Assembly: GCF_030272615.1 (NCBI RefSeq)
Contig: NC_081411.1
Location: 180,070,977 to 180,134,976, forward strand
DNA from: Cryptomeria japonica
Taxonomy: Eukaryota; Streptophyta; Pinopsida; Cupressales; Cupressaceae
Length of the DNA: 64,000 nucleotides
Reading direction: 5' to 3'
Shown: in pieces, positions 32,680-45,134 of the stretch
How positions within the stretch are numbered: the stretch's first letter is position 1
Layout: each line of letters opens with the position of its first letter
Made by a program: the position numbers and the translations under genes
The notes under the pieces: model-generated
What the model saw: only the letters and a program-made list of their open reading frames with translations
What the model was told of the DNA's origin: nothing
The model's database searches: none

Positions 32680-35310
32680 TGATGTTGAGACAACATTGTT
32701 TCAAAGATTAAATCAAGTCTTGATAATGTGCTTGATGGAGATAAAAAATTCTGATTGTGTGCCCCATTGGGAGATTGATTGTAAAAAAATTTTTTTTTTT
32801 TTGGATTGAACGATTGTTCTAATGATAATTGATTGAAATTTCTGCAACTTTGGTTGATGAAAATGTCTGCTCTTTGATTACTTTGATGTTTTGCTTGATT
32901 TGATGATTGATAGAGTTTGATTGACCTCATGATCGATGAGGGTCAATGATATAAACTTGAAGCTTTGATGATCTCATAGGATAGAGTTTGATTGACTTTA
33001 CTATTGATGAACGTCAATGATGCAAACTCAAGATTGGATAGACTAGATGTGTAACCTCATGATGAATGAGCGTCACTAATATGTGGTCAAAGAGATTGAT
33101 AGAAATCTCAAGTGAGCGGATAGGATAGCTGATTGATTGATCAAAGCGATTGATTGGATCAAGAAGTGACATTTTATTGATATCATGTTGCAAGAGGATC
33201 TAGATGTATTGATTCATCTAGGGGGAAACAAGATGATTAGCGAGACCTACAACATCTGAAAAGAGTGGCACTCTTTGTCCTAGTTGACATATTGATATGA
33301 GACATTGATTTGTATCATGGGACATTATATTTTATTGATTATTTCTTTGATATCATTGTATACTTGGACTTTTTATCATTTTATGATGGTCCATATGCAA
33401 ACATGGACCCTATATGATGTTGACGATTCATGATTTATTACGCATGCTACTTTGATGATGATGATCTATATGCATTGATTACATGGATGATGCTTACGAT
33501 GATCTTGTTTTTCATTTATTTTCATGATGATGATGTTATATATGATGCAATGATGATGGAAATGCAAAATGAAATTAATTTTTTTATTCTTGATGATCAT
33601 GGATACAAATGAAGATGATTACTAACTTAAATGATATGCTTTACTTAAATGATGCAAATACAATGATCTATATGGGAATGAAAATGAATGTTGATTTTTT
33701 TATTTTTTAAAGTGTATGCATATAATGATTTAAAAATGCAAATGATCTACATGAAATGTTTTTTATTCTTATGTGTAATGGTTATAATGATTAATGAATC
33801 TAAGTGCAAAGATGCAACTAAATGACTTTAATGGTAAAAAATGAACTAAAATGATAATGATCCTAATGCAAATAATAATGATGATATACTACATGATTAT
33901 GAAATGCACTTAATGGAATGCAAACTAATGTAATGATTGAATGCAACTAAATGAAATGGATGATGATAATTTAAATGATTCTTAAAGATAAATGCACCTA
34001 CAATGATCAAATGCAAATTGTTTTTGTTTGTCGAAATATACTCAATCTTTATTTATAACCATTGATCTCTGAATGAAATGAAATGTTTATAATACATCTG
34101 ACAATGAATGCTTATAATGCAAATGAATAATGAGCTAATATAAAAATGATCTAACTAAAATGATATTTTCATTCTTCATATGTTGTCTTATAAAAATGCT
34201 TGATTTCATCATTGAGCTTTAAAATGTTGTAAGAAAATACAAGAAACTTGACACAATGAATCAAGATGACCTGAGTATTTCTTACATGGATTTTGATATA
34301 GAAAGTTTATACAGGCAACTTGATATAATGAATCAAGCTGACCTAAGTATTCCTTGCTGAACAGACAAGGACTATCCCCTTTCATGCATGACTCAAAACG
34401 TCCTCCTTGATCTTTTGCCAATCATATCCTTAGACAAGTACATACCTTAATAAGAGATAAACCACAGACAACAAACAAAGAAAAATAATCATGACCAATC
34501 ATAGCTTCTCTAGCCATGGACATCCTTGAGTCACATAGAGTACATGATTAATAATAAAATCAAGATATAAACACTGAATCTTTTATGTTATTCACATGTT
34601 CTCATGGTCATTAACTGATATAATTATCTTGATGAATGATAATTGATAATCCTTTATTACTTGTTGGTTGAATCTTCGTATCCCAAGTTTCACAATTTAG
34701 TTGTTATAAAATGCCTTGATCTTTGTTGCTTTGTTGCTCGTTATTTGTTTCAAAATCCTAGGTGTTTTTTGTTTTTCTAAGTTTTCCAAATGTTTTGAAT
34801 TTTCAAAGATTTAAAAGATTGTCTTAGCAAAAGGAATTAGGATTTTGCCCCCAACGAAAACAAAATTTTATTATGGATATATGAATTTATCAAGATCCAA
34901 ACCATGGTGTGATACAAATGCAGATTGATTGATTTTGATAAAATCTAAGACAATGACTACGACAAGTATGTCAAAGATTGATAATTGTTGGTAAGCTGCA
35001 TATTTCTTGCTAAATGGTTCAAAGCAATGGATGCAAAAGATGAAATGGATGAGCTTGGATAGATGGAAGTGGTAGATGCGATAGAATGGAGTGGATAGGT
35101 GCGCAAGGCAATCTCATAGATGGAAGAAATCACTTTTAGATAGTGCCTGTTTACTAGGTTTTCACTGTCTAAATTTATTGCATTTTTCCATATTTTGATT
35201 TTTTTTTGTTTTCACTTTTTTATGATGTTTAGGGATTTTTTTCTTTTTCCGATTTTACTAATTTCTTCAGGTCTTTATATCCTTTTTACTAATTTTCTCC
35301 AGGACTTTAT
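32680..35310. other. 3' non-coding region of the Tat element
   Basis: AT-rich, about 2.6 kb between the integrase end and the purine tract, with no credible ORF. It contains a homopolymer T run at about 32,790-32,802 and many GATGATGAT and AATGATxx words (33.4-34.2 kb). About 34,490-34,560 aligns with the pol-less element at 22,090-22,160. Confidence 0.6.
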
Positions 35311-35313
35311 ATC

Positions 35314-36441
35314 TCAAGCATATAATTTCTTGAGATGGATAGAATTGATAGGTTCATCAAACCAATCACCTTCAGGGGCAGACAACGTGTATGCTCTTGA
35401 GCCATATGCTACTACTATGACAAAAGGACCTAACCAATTTGGTTCAAATTTACCCTTCTTTTCTCAGTCTTGTTGATTTCTCAGATTCTCCCTTAGAACT
35501 ATATCTCCAATCTAAAAAATGTGTGCCTTAACTCTGTGATTATAACTTCTTGTCATTCTCTGTTGATATGCCTTCAAATGATCTATTGCATTTTGCCGAC
35601 ATTCCTAAATCAACTCAAGTTCTTGAAGTTGAGAGACTTGTTCTTCTTCTTTAGGTATAAGACCTTTCAAGGAAACTCATAGAGAAGGTATCTCTACTTC
35701 TACTGGTAATATGACTTCTGATCCATAGACTAAGCAATATGGAGTTACCCCCATTGGTGTGCAGATGCTGGTTCGGTATGCTGAAAGAGCAGGATTTAAC
35801 TGAATGTGCCAGTCTTTTCCATCTTCATTGACTATTTTCTTCAAGATTTTCAATATAGTCTTATCTGATGCCTCAACTTGGCCATTTCCCTGTGGATAAT
35901 ATGGTTTATAAAACCTATGTTGGATATGGAATCACTCACATAGTTCCTTCACATCTTGATTCTTAAATGGTCGTCCATTATTAGTGATAATGGTCATAGG
36001 GACTCCATAGTGACAGATTATATAATTCAAGATGAATGATGATATTTGTTTTCCTATCACTTTCGTCAAAGGTATTTCTTCAATCCATTTAGTGAAATAT
36101 TCAGTAGCAGTCAAAATGAACTTATGTCTATTAGAAGATGAAGGATTTATCTTACCTACCAAATCAAGGCCCCATTGAGAAAATGACCATGATCTTGCCA
36201 TATGATGCAATTCTTGTGCTGGTGCATGGATGATATTCCCATGGATCTGGCATTGTTTGTATTTCTTGGCATATGTGAATGAATCTCTCTCTATAGTAGG
36301 CCAATAGTAACCTATATGAAGACGTTTCTTAGCCAGTGTTAATCCACTTGATTGTGTGCCACAAATACCTGTGTGAACTTCATTAAGAAATTTCTCAGAT
36401 TCCTCTTGTTTAAGACATCTCAATAAAGTGTTATCTAGACC
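35314..36441 (-). pseudogene. Integrase region of Tat pol
   Basis: In frame with RT, ending at TGA 35314-35316. The zinc-binding region contains GICGTQSSGLTLAKK. Compared with the usual HHCC pattern, the second His is Gln and one Cys of the CxxC pair is Tyr (KKYKQCQ). In the core, WGLDLVG supplies the first Asp. The second catalytic Asp is replaced by Asn (ITNNGRPF). The Glu in YPQGNGQVEAS is retained. The C-terminal domain reads EPNWLGPFVIVVAYGS. Stops include TGA at 36442 and 35932, and TAG/TGA after 35,650. The family joins element ends to host DNA; this copy cannot. Confidence 0.9.
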
Positions 36442-37551
36442 TCACCTATATAAGGTATCAATAATAATAGTATAGAGGGATGACTGATAGATAAAATTTC
36501 TTCTCTGATTGCGGGATTGGTCAGAAGGAAGGATATTCTCTTTTAAGTATTGATAAGTTTGGCCATATAAAGATTGATCGGTTCCAGATATATGGAAAAT
36601 CATGTGGGTATGCTGGGATTCAATGGTAGGTTTCAAGATATCTTCCACCAGGAATTCATAACATTGTTGATTCTCCTGATTCTGCAATAGAGATGCTATT
36701 GTAGTCATTGCATCTATTGCTTTATTCTCATTTCTTGGGATCTGAGTGAATGATACTTCTTCAAAGTGTTCTTTAAATTCTTCTACCAATTGTTTATAGG
36801 GCATGAGCTTGTCATCCTTAGTTTGATAATCATCATTTATTTGATTGATTATAAGTTGTGAATCACCATAAACATGTAATTCCTTAATGTTCCATTCAAT
36901 AGCCATTTTGATCCCAATAGTCAATGCTTCATATTCTACAATATTGTTTGTGCATGGAAACCTTAGTCTATATGATTTTGAAATTGTGTGTCCTTGAGGT
37001 GTGATGAACAAAATTCTTGCACCTGATCCATATTGTGTATAGAAACCATCAAAGTACAACTCCCAAAATTTTATACTTATTGTCAGAATGTCTACATCAG
37101 GAAATTCAATGTGCAATGGTATGTCATCTTGTAAGGGTGCTTCAGCTAATTGATCAACAAGGACCCATCCTTTGATAGCTTTTCGATCAACATATTCCAT
37201 ATCAAACTCACATAGTACCATAACCCATTTTGAGAGTCTGCCTGTCAAAGTTGACTTGATCAACAAATACTTTAGTGGACCTATTTTTGCTATCAGTTTC
37301 ACAAAATGAGTCAACATGTAATGTCGTAGTTTCTGAGTTGCAAATACAACTGCTAGGTATGTCTTCTCTACTAATATATAGTTCAATTCATAGCCTATAA
37401 GTATTCTACTGATGTAATAGAATGTTCTTTCTTTACCCCCTTCATCATGTTGTGCTAAAAGAGATCCTAATGATACATTTGTCGCTGAGATATAAAGTAA
37501 CAATAGTTTCCCTTTGATTGGTGATACAAGTACTCGAGGATTCATGAGATA
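36442..37551 (-). pseudogene. RNase H plus second (archaeal-type) RNase H of Tat pol
   Basis: The first part (about residues 1-130) is the usual RT-linked RNase H with connection (EYVDRKAIKGWVLVDQLAEA at its end). From about residue 160 a second RNase H follows, with ELYFDGFYTQYGSGA, VEYEALTIGIKMA, VYGDSQLIINQI and a terminal NKAIDAM. The positions of Asp, Glu, Asp and Asp are kept. A dual RNase H before integrase is a hallmark of Tat elements. The segment is continuous in frame with RT upstream (TAA at 37552) and integrase downstream. Confidence 0.9.
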
Positions 37552-39429
37552 TTATTTGATTTGCATAAAAGCCTCTTCATACTTCTGATCCCATTTGAAT
37601 GGAACATTCTTATGTAAAAGATGAGTGAATGGATGACATCTACCTGCTAATTGAGAGATAAATCTTCTAATTGATTGCAATCTCCCTTGTAGAGAACACA
37701 ATTGACTTATGTTCCTAAGTGACTCCATTTCCATGATAGCTCTGACCTTTTCTGGATCTACTTCAATTCCCTGAGCTGATATAATGTACCCAAGAAGTTT
37801 TCTAGAGGTTACTCCAAATGCAAATTTCTTTGGATTCAATCTTAACTGATATTGTTCAAGCCTATCAAAGTTATTGCCCAAGATGTTCAAATGTCCTTTC
37901 CTTGTATGAGATTTTGCAACTATATCATCTACATAATCTTCCATAAATGTATGCATCATATCATGAAAAATTGTTGTCATGGCTCTTTGATAAGTTGCTC
38001 CTACATTCTTAAGCCCAAATGGCATAACATTCTAGTAGTAAGTATCCCATGCACAGGTGAATGCTATCTTTTCTTGATCTTTAGGGGCAATTCTTATTTG
38101 ATTGTATCTTGAGAATTCATCCATTAATGAAAATATCTCATGTCTTGCTGACAAGTCCACAATTATATCAATGTTGGGTAGTGGGAAATCATCTTTGGGA
38201 CATGCCTTGTTCAAATCTTTGAAATTAGTGCAGACTCTTATGCTTTTATCTGGCTTTGACACTGGCACAATGCTTGAAACCCATTCTGGATAGGCAACAG
38301 GTCTTATGAAACCCACATCCAATAGTTTATTTAGCTCAACTTTTACAAGGAGAGTGATGTGTGGATGAATCTTCCTTAGTTTTTGTTTAATTGGTTTTGA
38401 TTTTAGATCCACATTGAGATGATGCATGATAAGATCTGGATCAAGTCCTAGCATGTGTGCATAGGACCAAGCAAAATTTATCTGTCTTTGTCTGAATAAT
38501 TCTATGTAATCTTTCCTCTCTTCATCTGATAATGATGCAACAGGATGAAGTATCTTGGGATCCTTTGGTGTGCCAATGTTTATTGCTTCTGTTGGCTCTA
38601 TTAGAATAGAAGATCTCTCTTGAAAATATGCAGGGAGGATGCTAAAATTTCCATCTTCTGGTGCCTCAAAGAGGTTTTCATCGTCAGATACATCCTTTAT
38701 TTTTCCTCTCGATTGATCTAGTGTTGCCATGAAATGGTTTTCAACACTAGGTATTTTTCCTTGTTTTATTTCAATTTTGCAACTGGAAATTTAGGCATTC
38801 TCCTAACTGCAAGAAACGTTACTTGATTCCACGATGGAAGATATCTTAGGTGTTATGGTTTTGATAACATTAAGATATACAACTAAGTCATGGTCATTGG
38901 AAAAGACATCCAATTCAAGGTTTTCTAGGTTATCCCAATCAATTAGTTCTGGATGAAGAAGGGGTAAGTCATAGTCATCGTCATTGTTAGGTGCTTCAAG
39001 GTTCATGACATAATAGTCATAATTTGGTGTAGAGTAGGTAATGTCATGGATAGAATGCTCTTGAGGATAGTCTCTCCCAAGTGTTCTCCAATCAGTTCTA
39101 ACAAAATTAGTATTGGTATTTTGTGGTTCACAATAAAGTGACTCTTCATCTAATGTTTGTCCCTCAAACGAATGGATTATATCAACACATACATCTTTAA
39201 CACTGCAAGGTCCTTCTTGATTAATTTCAATAGATTCATTTGTATTTTGAAGTTGACATACTTGTGTACATGACATAGAGGATTCTTTTTCTATCTTCCG
39301 TCTTCTTTCGAACTCAACTTCTTTTGGACTAATAGTCAATCCCGCTTGACTATCTATTAGTTCTTCCATACCTTGGTACGTCTTGCTCATCATTTGATAG
39401 AAATATGATATTTCTCGATACTTGATCAA
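37552..39429 (-). pseudogene. Reverse transcriptase of Tat pol, with N-terminal spacer
   Basis: 39,429-38,803 encodes an acidic linker with no recognised domain. RT starts around 38,730. Motifs seen are KPDKSIRVCTNFKDLNKACP, IFSLMDEFSRYNQI (catalytic Asp present), MPFGLKNVGATYQRAM and YVDDI. The glycines around LMD are replaced by Glu and Arg (usual form LMDGFSGYNQI), which is a likely fold defect. A TAG at 38032 lies just before MPFGLKN. Stops also occur at 38803 and nearby. The linker and RT share one frame, which differs from the protease frame upstream, so a frameshift lies near 39,430. Confidence 0.9.
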
Positions 39430-39970
39430 TAATTGTTTGTGTTTCTTGTGGTGTTACTTCTTGTTCTTTTTCATCCTCTTTCTTTTGTTATCTTGTATAT
39501 GCTTCTTTTCTCTGAATTCTGAGTTCTTCTTGTCTTCTTTCTAACTCTATCTTTTGTTTTGTGAAAGACAAGTCTTCATTTGTAATAGCTTCTTGCTCTT
39601 CATTCTTTTATGCACTTGATATACTAGATGATAAATTTGAAACCCATTCATATTCATTTGAATTTGTCTCTGAACCATTGTCTAGGATTACACCACTATA
39701 TCGTACAGGAATATTGTATGGTGCAAATAGTTCTTTGATTTTGGCCATTTCTTCTTTCACTGCTTATGGAATATCTTGCTTAGATTCAACACTTGTTTGT
39801 ATTTCTTGAACTTGTTTGCAAGATTCTTCTTCTCTTTTGATTGCAAGTTCTTCCTGTTGTTTCTCATGTTCTTCTTGTTTGTGTTTATTGGCTACTATTT
39901 TTGCTACTCAGTGTAGCTTTTCTTGCCATGGTTCTTCTTTAGGGATTGCTTTCTTTGTCCACTTTGGCTA

Positions 39971-41110
39971 TTAATAATTATGTTGCTTTTGATTTGATTT
40001 TGGATATCCAAGTCTTGATTTATCTTCTTTAGATTGCGAGTGAGGATAAATAGGTTCAGAAATACCTTCTTGTCGCTTACCAATTGGTCCTTTTCCTTCA
40101 TATCGCATTTTTTGCACGATCTTATAACCATTGCCATATTGCTCTATGGGAATATTGACTTCTACAACTATTGCTATAGTTTCATTTTCATCTTTGTACA
40201 ACCAACCAAGAATGTCCCTGTCTTTAGTTTCTTTTGCAAGTGTTCCAGCTCTAACAAATGCTCCATCAAATATTTCTATTGGTTTTTCTGACATCCATGA
40301 TTGAACATTTGTAGGATTTCCATATGATTTAGGTGAAAGTGGCAAGCTATGTAAATAATATTTTCCTATTCCCTAATCATTTAATTTGAGCTTTTTCTCA
40401 AAGGTTTCCCATAATTTTTCTTGAATTTTTTTGGTGGGATAAACTGATTCTTTGTTATGTGGAACTATTGCATCTTGTGTTGGCTTTAGATTATTGCAAT
40501 ATTGGCTGGAGTATGCAATTATAGTGACTTCTTGTCCCTCATGAGGAAACTTTACACATTGGTGATATGTAGAAGGAACTGCTTGCATGTTGTGAATCCA
40601 TGGTCTTCCCAGAAGAATGTTATAAGATAGATTCAAATCTAAAACTTGACATAATGTAATCCTTTCCACGGGTCCTATTTTGATTGGTAACACCATAGTT
40701 CCTTTAGAAGAACGTTCTTCTTCATCATAATCCTTAATGGTTATTTTCTTCTTTGGATCTAATGCATTTTCTGAATATCCCAAAGCCTTTATTAAACTTA
40801 ATGCACAAATGTTTAAGCCAACTCCACCATCTATAAGTATGCATTTGACATGAGTTTTGTGAATGGTGACTTCAACATGTAAGGGAGAATTGTGAGGATG
40901 TTGCAAGGATGCGTCATCATTTTCGGAAAATGATAAGCAATGAGGGGCTATAAGATGTGCCACCATTTTTTGGAACTGTTCTACATCCAGGTCTTTTGAA
41001 ACTGTTATTTCCATTAGAGCTTTTTTCAAGATTTCCTTATGCATAGCCTGTGAAACCTTGAGAAGCTCTAAAATTGATATTTGAGCAGGTATTCTTTTCA
41101 ATTGATCCAC
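39971..41110 (-). pseudogene. Aspartic protease followed by G-patch-like domain
   Basis: A retropepsin core is visible: CILIDGGVGLNICAL (Tat-type DGG active-site loop instead of DTG/DSG) and NILLGRPWIHNM, then TYHQCVKFP. A TAG at 40373 interrupts the frame, which then continues into a G-patch-like segment at about 40,140-40,060 (NGYKIVQKMRYEGKGPIG and a following GISEP). After TAA at 39971 the same frame continues as a charged linker rich in Glu and Lys. The protease would process Gag-Pol. The G-patch is a glycine-rich nucleic-acid-binding module. Confidence 0.85.
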
Positions 41111-41122
41111 TAAGTTATATTG

Positions 41123-42879
41123 TCATGAAGTGGATGTTGATTCATTTGTTATACCTGAAAATGTAACCTTCGCTTTGCTTCTTGTAATGACGTTGATTGG
41201 TTCTGAAGGTGTGTTATCTTTAACGATGATGACATTTACCACATCATCATACATATAAGTGTAGTTCACTTTGGATTTGCCTTTGTCATCTTTTGATTTA
41301 GATTGTTCACCTTTTTCATAATTTGGAAGCGGGGTCTTGAAGGCTAGATGTGATTCGTTTGTCTTATGACTATCCACGTTGATAGTTCCATTATCGATTA
41401 AATCTTGGATAAGGTGCTTCAATCTTTGACAATAATTAGTTTGGTGTCCTTTATTTCGATGGTAATTGCAAAAACGATTGTCGTTCCACCAATTAGGTTT
41501 GAATTGTGGTTCATAACTTCTTGCTTGTGGTAAAGTAATTAGTTTATTCGCAAGAAGAGTTTTCAAAGCTGATTCCTGCGAGGATTGGAGAAGAAAGACT
41601 TGGATTTACTATTTTCCTGATTGTTATTATTTGGGTTTTGACTTGATAGATTAAAGATTGGTTGTTGTTTTGTAGCATTATTGTCGTCATTTCCTCCATT
41701 GATGACATTCCTATTCTTCGACCAGAATTTAGGTTTGTCATTGTTGTTGTTGTTGTTGTTGTTGTGATTGTTATTGTAGGAATTATTGTAAAGCTTTAGC
41801 TCTCCTTTGCTTACCATTGCGTCTTCTATTTTTAGACCATTTTCACTCATCTTGGCAAAAGAAGGAGGACATTGCATTTTTAAATGATAACTCATTTCAC
41901 TGATAAGATTATCAATGAGTATGTCCATTTTCTCTTGATTAGGTACATCTCTTTGATACCTATTAAACATTCATTTCCATCGCTATAAGAAAATCATAAA
42001 AGATTCACCATTCTTTTACTTAACATTGCATAAATCCAACATTGTTATCTCATTTCTTACATTGTAGGAGTATTGTGAAATAAATCTATTCACAAGTTCT
42101 TCAAAAGGTTTGATTCTAGATGGTAGTCTTGAGAACCATTCCATTGATTGCCCATTTAAACTCCTAGGGAATAGATGCATTAGGTAAGTTTCGTCGTGTG
42201 CAAATTTCATATTCATAGTACAAAATTCCCTAATGTGATCTTGAGGATTAGATTTCTCATCGTATTTATCATATTTAGGGATTTCACAATGTTGTGGAAA
42301 TGATATCATATTTAAACTTTTGTCAAAAGGATACAGGCAGATATCTTCCAATGAATACTTCTTGGAACTCATTCCATTTTGCATATCTTGTATTTGTTGT
42401 TGTAGGGTTTGCATTTGTTGAGTGAGATTTAACAAGGGATTATCCATGCAGATTTTCCTTGTAGCTTCATAAGTTCTTCTATCACTAAGCTCTCTTCTTG
42501 TATCATCATGATCTTTTTTTGTTTTATCTCCCCTTGTTTCCTCATAGCTTTCTTTATTTATATCCTCGTTATTTGGATCATCTGTGTTTTGATTATCACT
42601 CATCTCTACATCTTGTTTCAAGCCTTCTATGTAAAAGTCTTGTAGCAATTTAGCCCCTGATTTTGGCAACATTAAAAGATATTTTTCTTTTTGTTTAACT
42701 AATAACTTTTCCACCAATCTATCAAATTTGAAGTCTTGCTCAAGGTCTCTAATGGTGTTATTGACCGCTTCTTCATTAACAATTGTATATTCAAAAGTTT
42801 GGAACATTGAATTATCTTCTTCCATTTGTTTTTGTTGTTTTCTCAATTGCTCGTATTGAGCTCTAGTCCAAACTGGCAT
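41123..42879 (-). pseudogene. Gag of the Tat element (capsid and zinc knuckle)
   Basis: ATG at 42879. An N-terminal charged region with a Gln-rich helix (LTQQMQTLQQQIQDMQ) is followed by a retrotransposon-Gag capsid domain (FPQHCEIPKYDKYDEKSNPQ, then MEWFSRLPS and LVNRFISQY). The frame continues past TAA 42016, TAG 41983 and TGA 41971 into the rest of the capsid, then an Asn run at about 41,700-41,770. A frameshift near 41,570 leads to the knuckle CNYHRNKGHQTNYC, which has the CX2HX4HX4C spacing seen in Tat Gags, followed by LKHLIQDLIDNG. Confidence 0.88.
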
Positions 42880-42925
42880 GTGATTGCTTCAATTTTTTTT
42901 CAAGTTTTGACCTTCTAAAAACAAC

Positions 42926-43216
42926 TCAATAGGTGATTATTGGTTTAGGAAGGTATGCTTTGTTGATTTTACCATTGTTGTTGGTTCGTTGTGATAAAGC
43001 ATCTCTTTGTTGAAAAGCATCTCTTTGTTGAAAAGCATGTCCTTGCAAAATTTCTCTATCAAATTCTATCCCACAACCACGTAAATAGTAACGAAAACGG
43101 TTTAGGAATGTTCTATGTTTTAACAAGATCTTGCGATTGATATACAAGAATCTTATCCTCTTTTGAGTAGCTTTATAATTGGGATTTCTTTTCTTAAGGC
43201 GATATTTAAAAGTCAT
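42926..43216 (-). CDS. Short basic ORF upstream of Tat gag
   Basis: 96 codons from ATG 43216, intact. The N-terminal 50 residues are strongly basic (KYRLKKRNPNYKATQKRIRF), followed by a direct repeat AFQQRD AFQQRD ALSQR. It ends 46 bp before gag. No family is recognised. Its intactness among broken neighbours may be chance given its length. Confidence 0.35.
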   Translation of the reverse strand: MTFKYRLKKRNPNYKATQKRIRFLYINRKILLKHRTFLNRFRYYLRGCGIEFDREILQGHAFQQRDAFQQRDALSQRTNNNGKINKAYLPKPIITY

Positions 43217-44740
43217 ATAAGCATATGATAGTTTACAAGTTTGCTTGATTCCAATGTGAGTGCAATTCTGATTTTGATTTAATCTAGGTTCAAAATAGGA
43301 ACGATATATCCAAGATAATGAACAAAAGGTGGATTGATCAAGTTTCGTGATAGAGGATTTAATATATCCCGATGAGAAACTGATAATGATGTTGATTTTT
43401 GCATTTAAGATGGTTGAATCACTAGCTTGTTGAATGTTTTATGCTCATGGAAACCTTTTGGAAATAGCCTGTTGGATTGGTAACCTAGTTATCGAACTAG
43501 TTTGAAGATGTGTGATAGTTTAAAGACAAATCTACTCAAGAAGGGTTTTGATACTAACTTTGAAATTTTGGTTTGATATGCTTTGTCTTAGATGTGAGAA
43601 AGCATTTGTGCTAACTTTTGGTCAAAAGCGCTAACTTATGGGATGTAAATGCGCTACTCTATTGGTTGAAAGCACTGCTCTGACTGTGTTTTAAGGATTT
43701 TTCAATTTTTCTAGCAAGTTAGATTTTTGCTCATTTTTAGATGATGATTTTCTTCAATTTTTGACCATTCTGAATATGTTATAGACATAGAAGACACAAT
43801 GTTTGAAAAGAAAAATGCACAAGCAAACACAAAATCCTATGATAAGCTGAGACAATAATTGTTGAATCTCACATGGGGTTTCCCCCGAGGCTACGCTATT
43901 CAGAGCGAATCTTTAGATGCTTGACCCCACTGGCTCCACCCTGGACACTCACTTCTCTGGGGCGACCAAACACCAATTTCCATGAAAACTCCCCATGACA
44001 AACTTTATATCTCTACTAAGAATCGTATGTGTGTAAGCCGTTTCAGAGGTCCGACCTTCTATGCTAGCAATTAGAAGGATTTTGGCAACTAGTACAAGTG
44101 ATTTTTAGTAAAGGCTTCCGGTCATGTGGCTATACATGCGACAATTTTAGCTCTGCAAATACAAAAGGTTCCCAGCCTATAGAAGTTATGCTCCATAGGG
44201 TTTATGGGGAAACATAGTGTCGGTATGAACTTATCTGCACATGTTATTTGTGACTTTCATCACAAACATGATTTATTTAGAGTGGATCAGAATGACTTGG
44301 TATTAGCCCATTTCCACTTGGGTCGTTCTCCTCTCACTGAACCCCTCAAGGCAGCTCGGGAAGGCAGACCCTCTAAAGGTTACACATAAAAGAGAGTAGG
44401 TCTAGTTTTCTTATCATTGTATGAGGGTGGGAGCATATTTACCTACTACTTCATCAAGCACAAAAAACACAAGTTTATTTTAGCCCTCTACAATCTATGT
44501 GCAACTATTTTAAAGAAGTCACTCAAAATGCAAGTTGCATGTTGTCAATTTATCCCCCTAGTTAAGCTAAATGAGCAAGATATGATGTGTTACTTTCCAA
44601 AATAAAACTCCTAATTAACTACGCGAGGAAATGCATGAAATTTGTTTTAAAATAATCCCGCACACAGATATGTTATTAGTTTTAAATTTTCAGTTCTTGG
44701 ACATTCGGACCTACAGAAAAAGTTTGTTAGCTGCGAATAA
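43217..44740. other. Leader of the Tat element, non-coding
   Basis: Between gag and the primer site. A few AAAGCGCTAACTTA-like units near 43,605-43,690 echo the 21-bp array below. The two small plus-strand ORFs at 44,204-44,605 have no recognisable features. Confidence 0.6.
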
Positions 44741-44742
44741 AT

Positions 44743-45015
44743 GCACTATCCTAGCAAATGCGTTGTTTTCCACCTCAAAAGTGTTGACCTAGGGGACAAA
44801 AGCATGAACGTAAGATACAAAAGTGCTACTCTGCGGACTAAAATGCGAGAATTCACAGACAAAAGCACTAACTGAAATGACAAATGCATTAATATTAGAC
44901 ACACAAGCGCTAATTTAAGGATTAAATGCGTTGATTTGCAAACAAAAGCACTAACCTAAATGCCAAATGCGCTAACCTATGAGAGAAAAGCGCTAATCTA
45001 TTAAATGAAATCGCT
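44743..45015. repeat. 21-bp leader repeat array, about 13 units
   Basis: A GC (or GT) inside the motif AAAAGCGCTAACCTA recurs at 44760, 44781, 44802, 44823, 44845, 44865, 44886, 44907, 44928, 44948, 44969, 44990 and about 45011. Spacing is 20-22 bp, mostly exactly 21. Only the half-unit around GCGCTAA is well conserved. The array begins about 100 bp from the primer site. Confidence 0.85.
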
Positions 45016-45113
45016 GTCAGAATTCACATAGGCGTGAATCTGAATTACAAATGCGTTAAACTTATGTTTGCGAGAACTAGACATGATATTAGAAAGATAT
45101 ATGTGAGGCTCTT

Positions 45114-45131
45114 GCCCCACGGTGGGCGCGA
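45114..45131 (-). other. Primer binding site, tRNA-Lys (CUU)
   Basis: The plus strand reads GCCCCACGGTGGGCG then CGA, where the tRNA has CCA. From memory, plant tRNA-Lys(CUU) ends GCCCCACGGTGGGCG plus CCA. Three bases (AAA) separate it from the LTR. Confidence 0.85.
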
Positions 45132-45134
45132 AAA

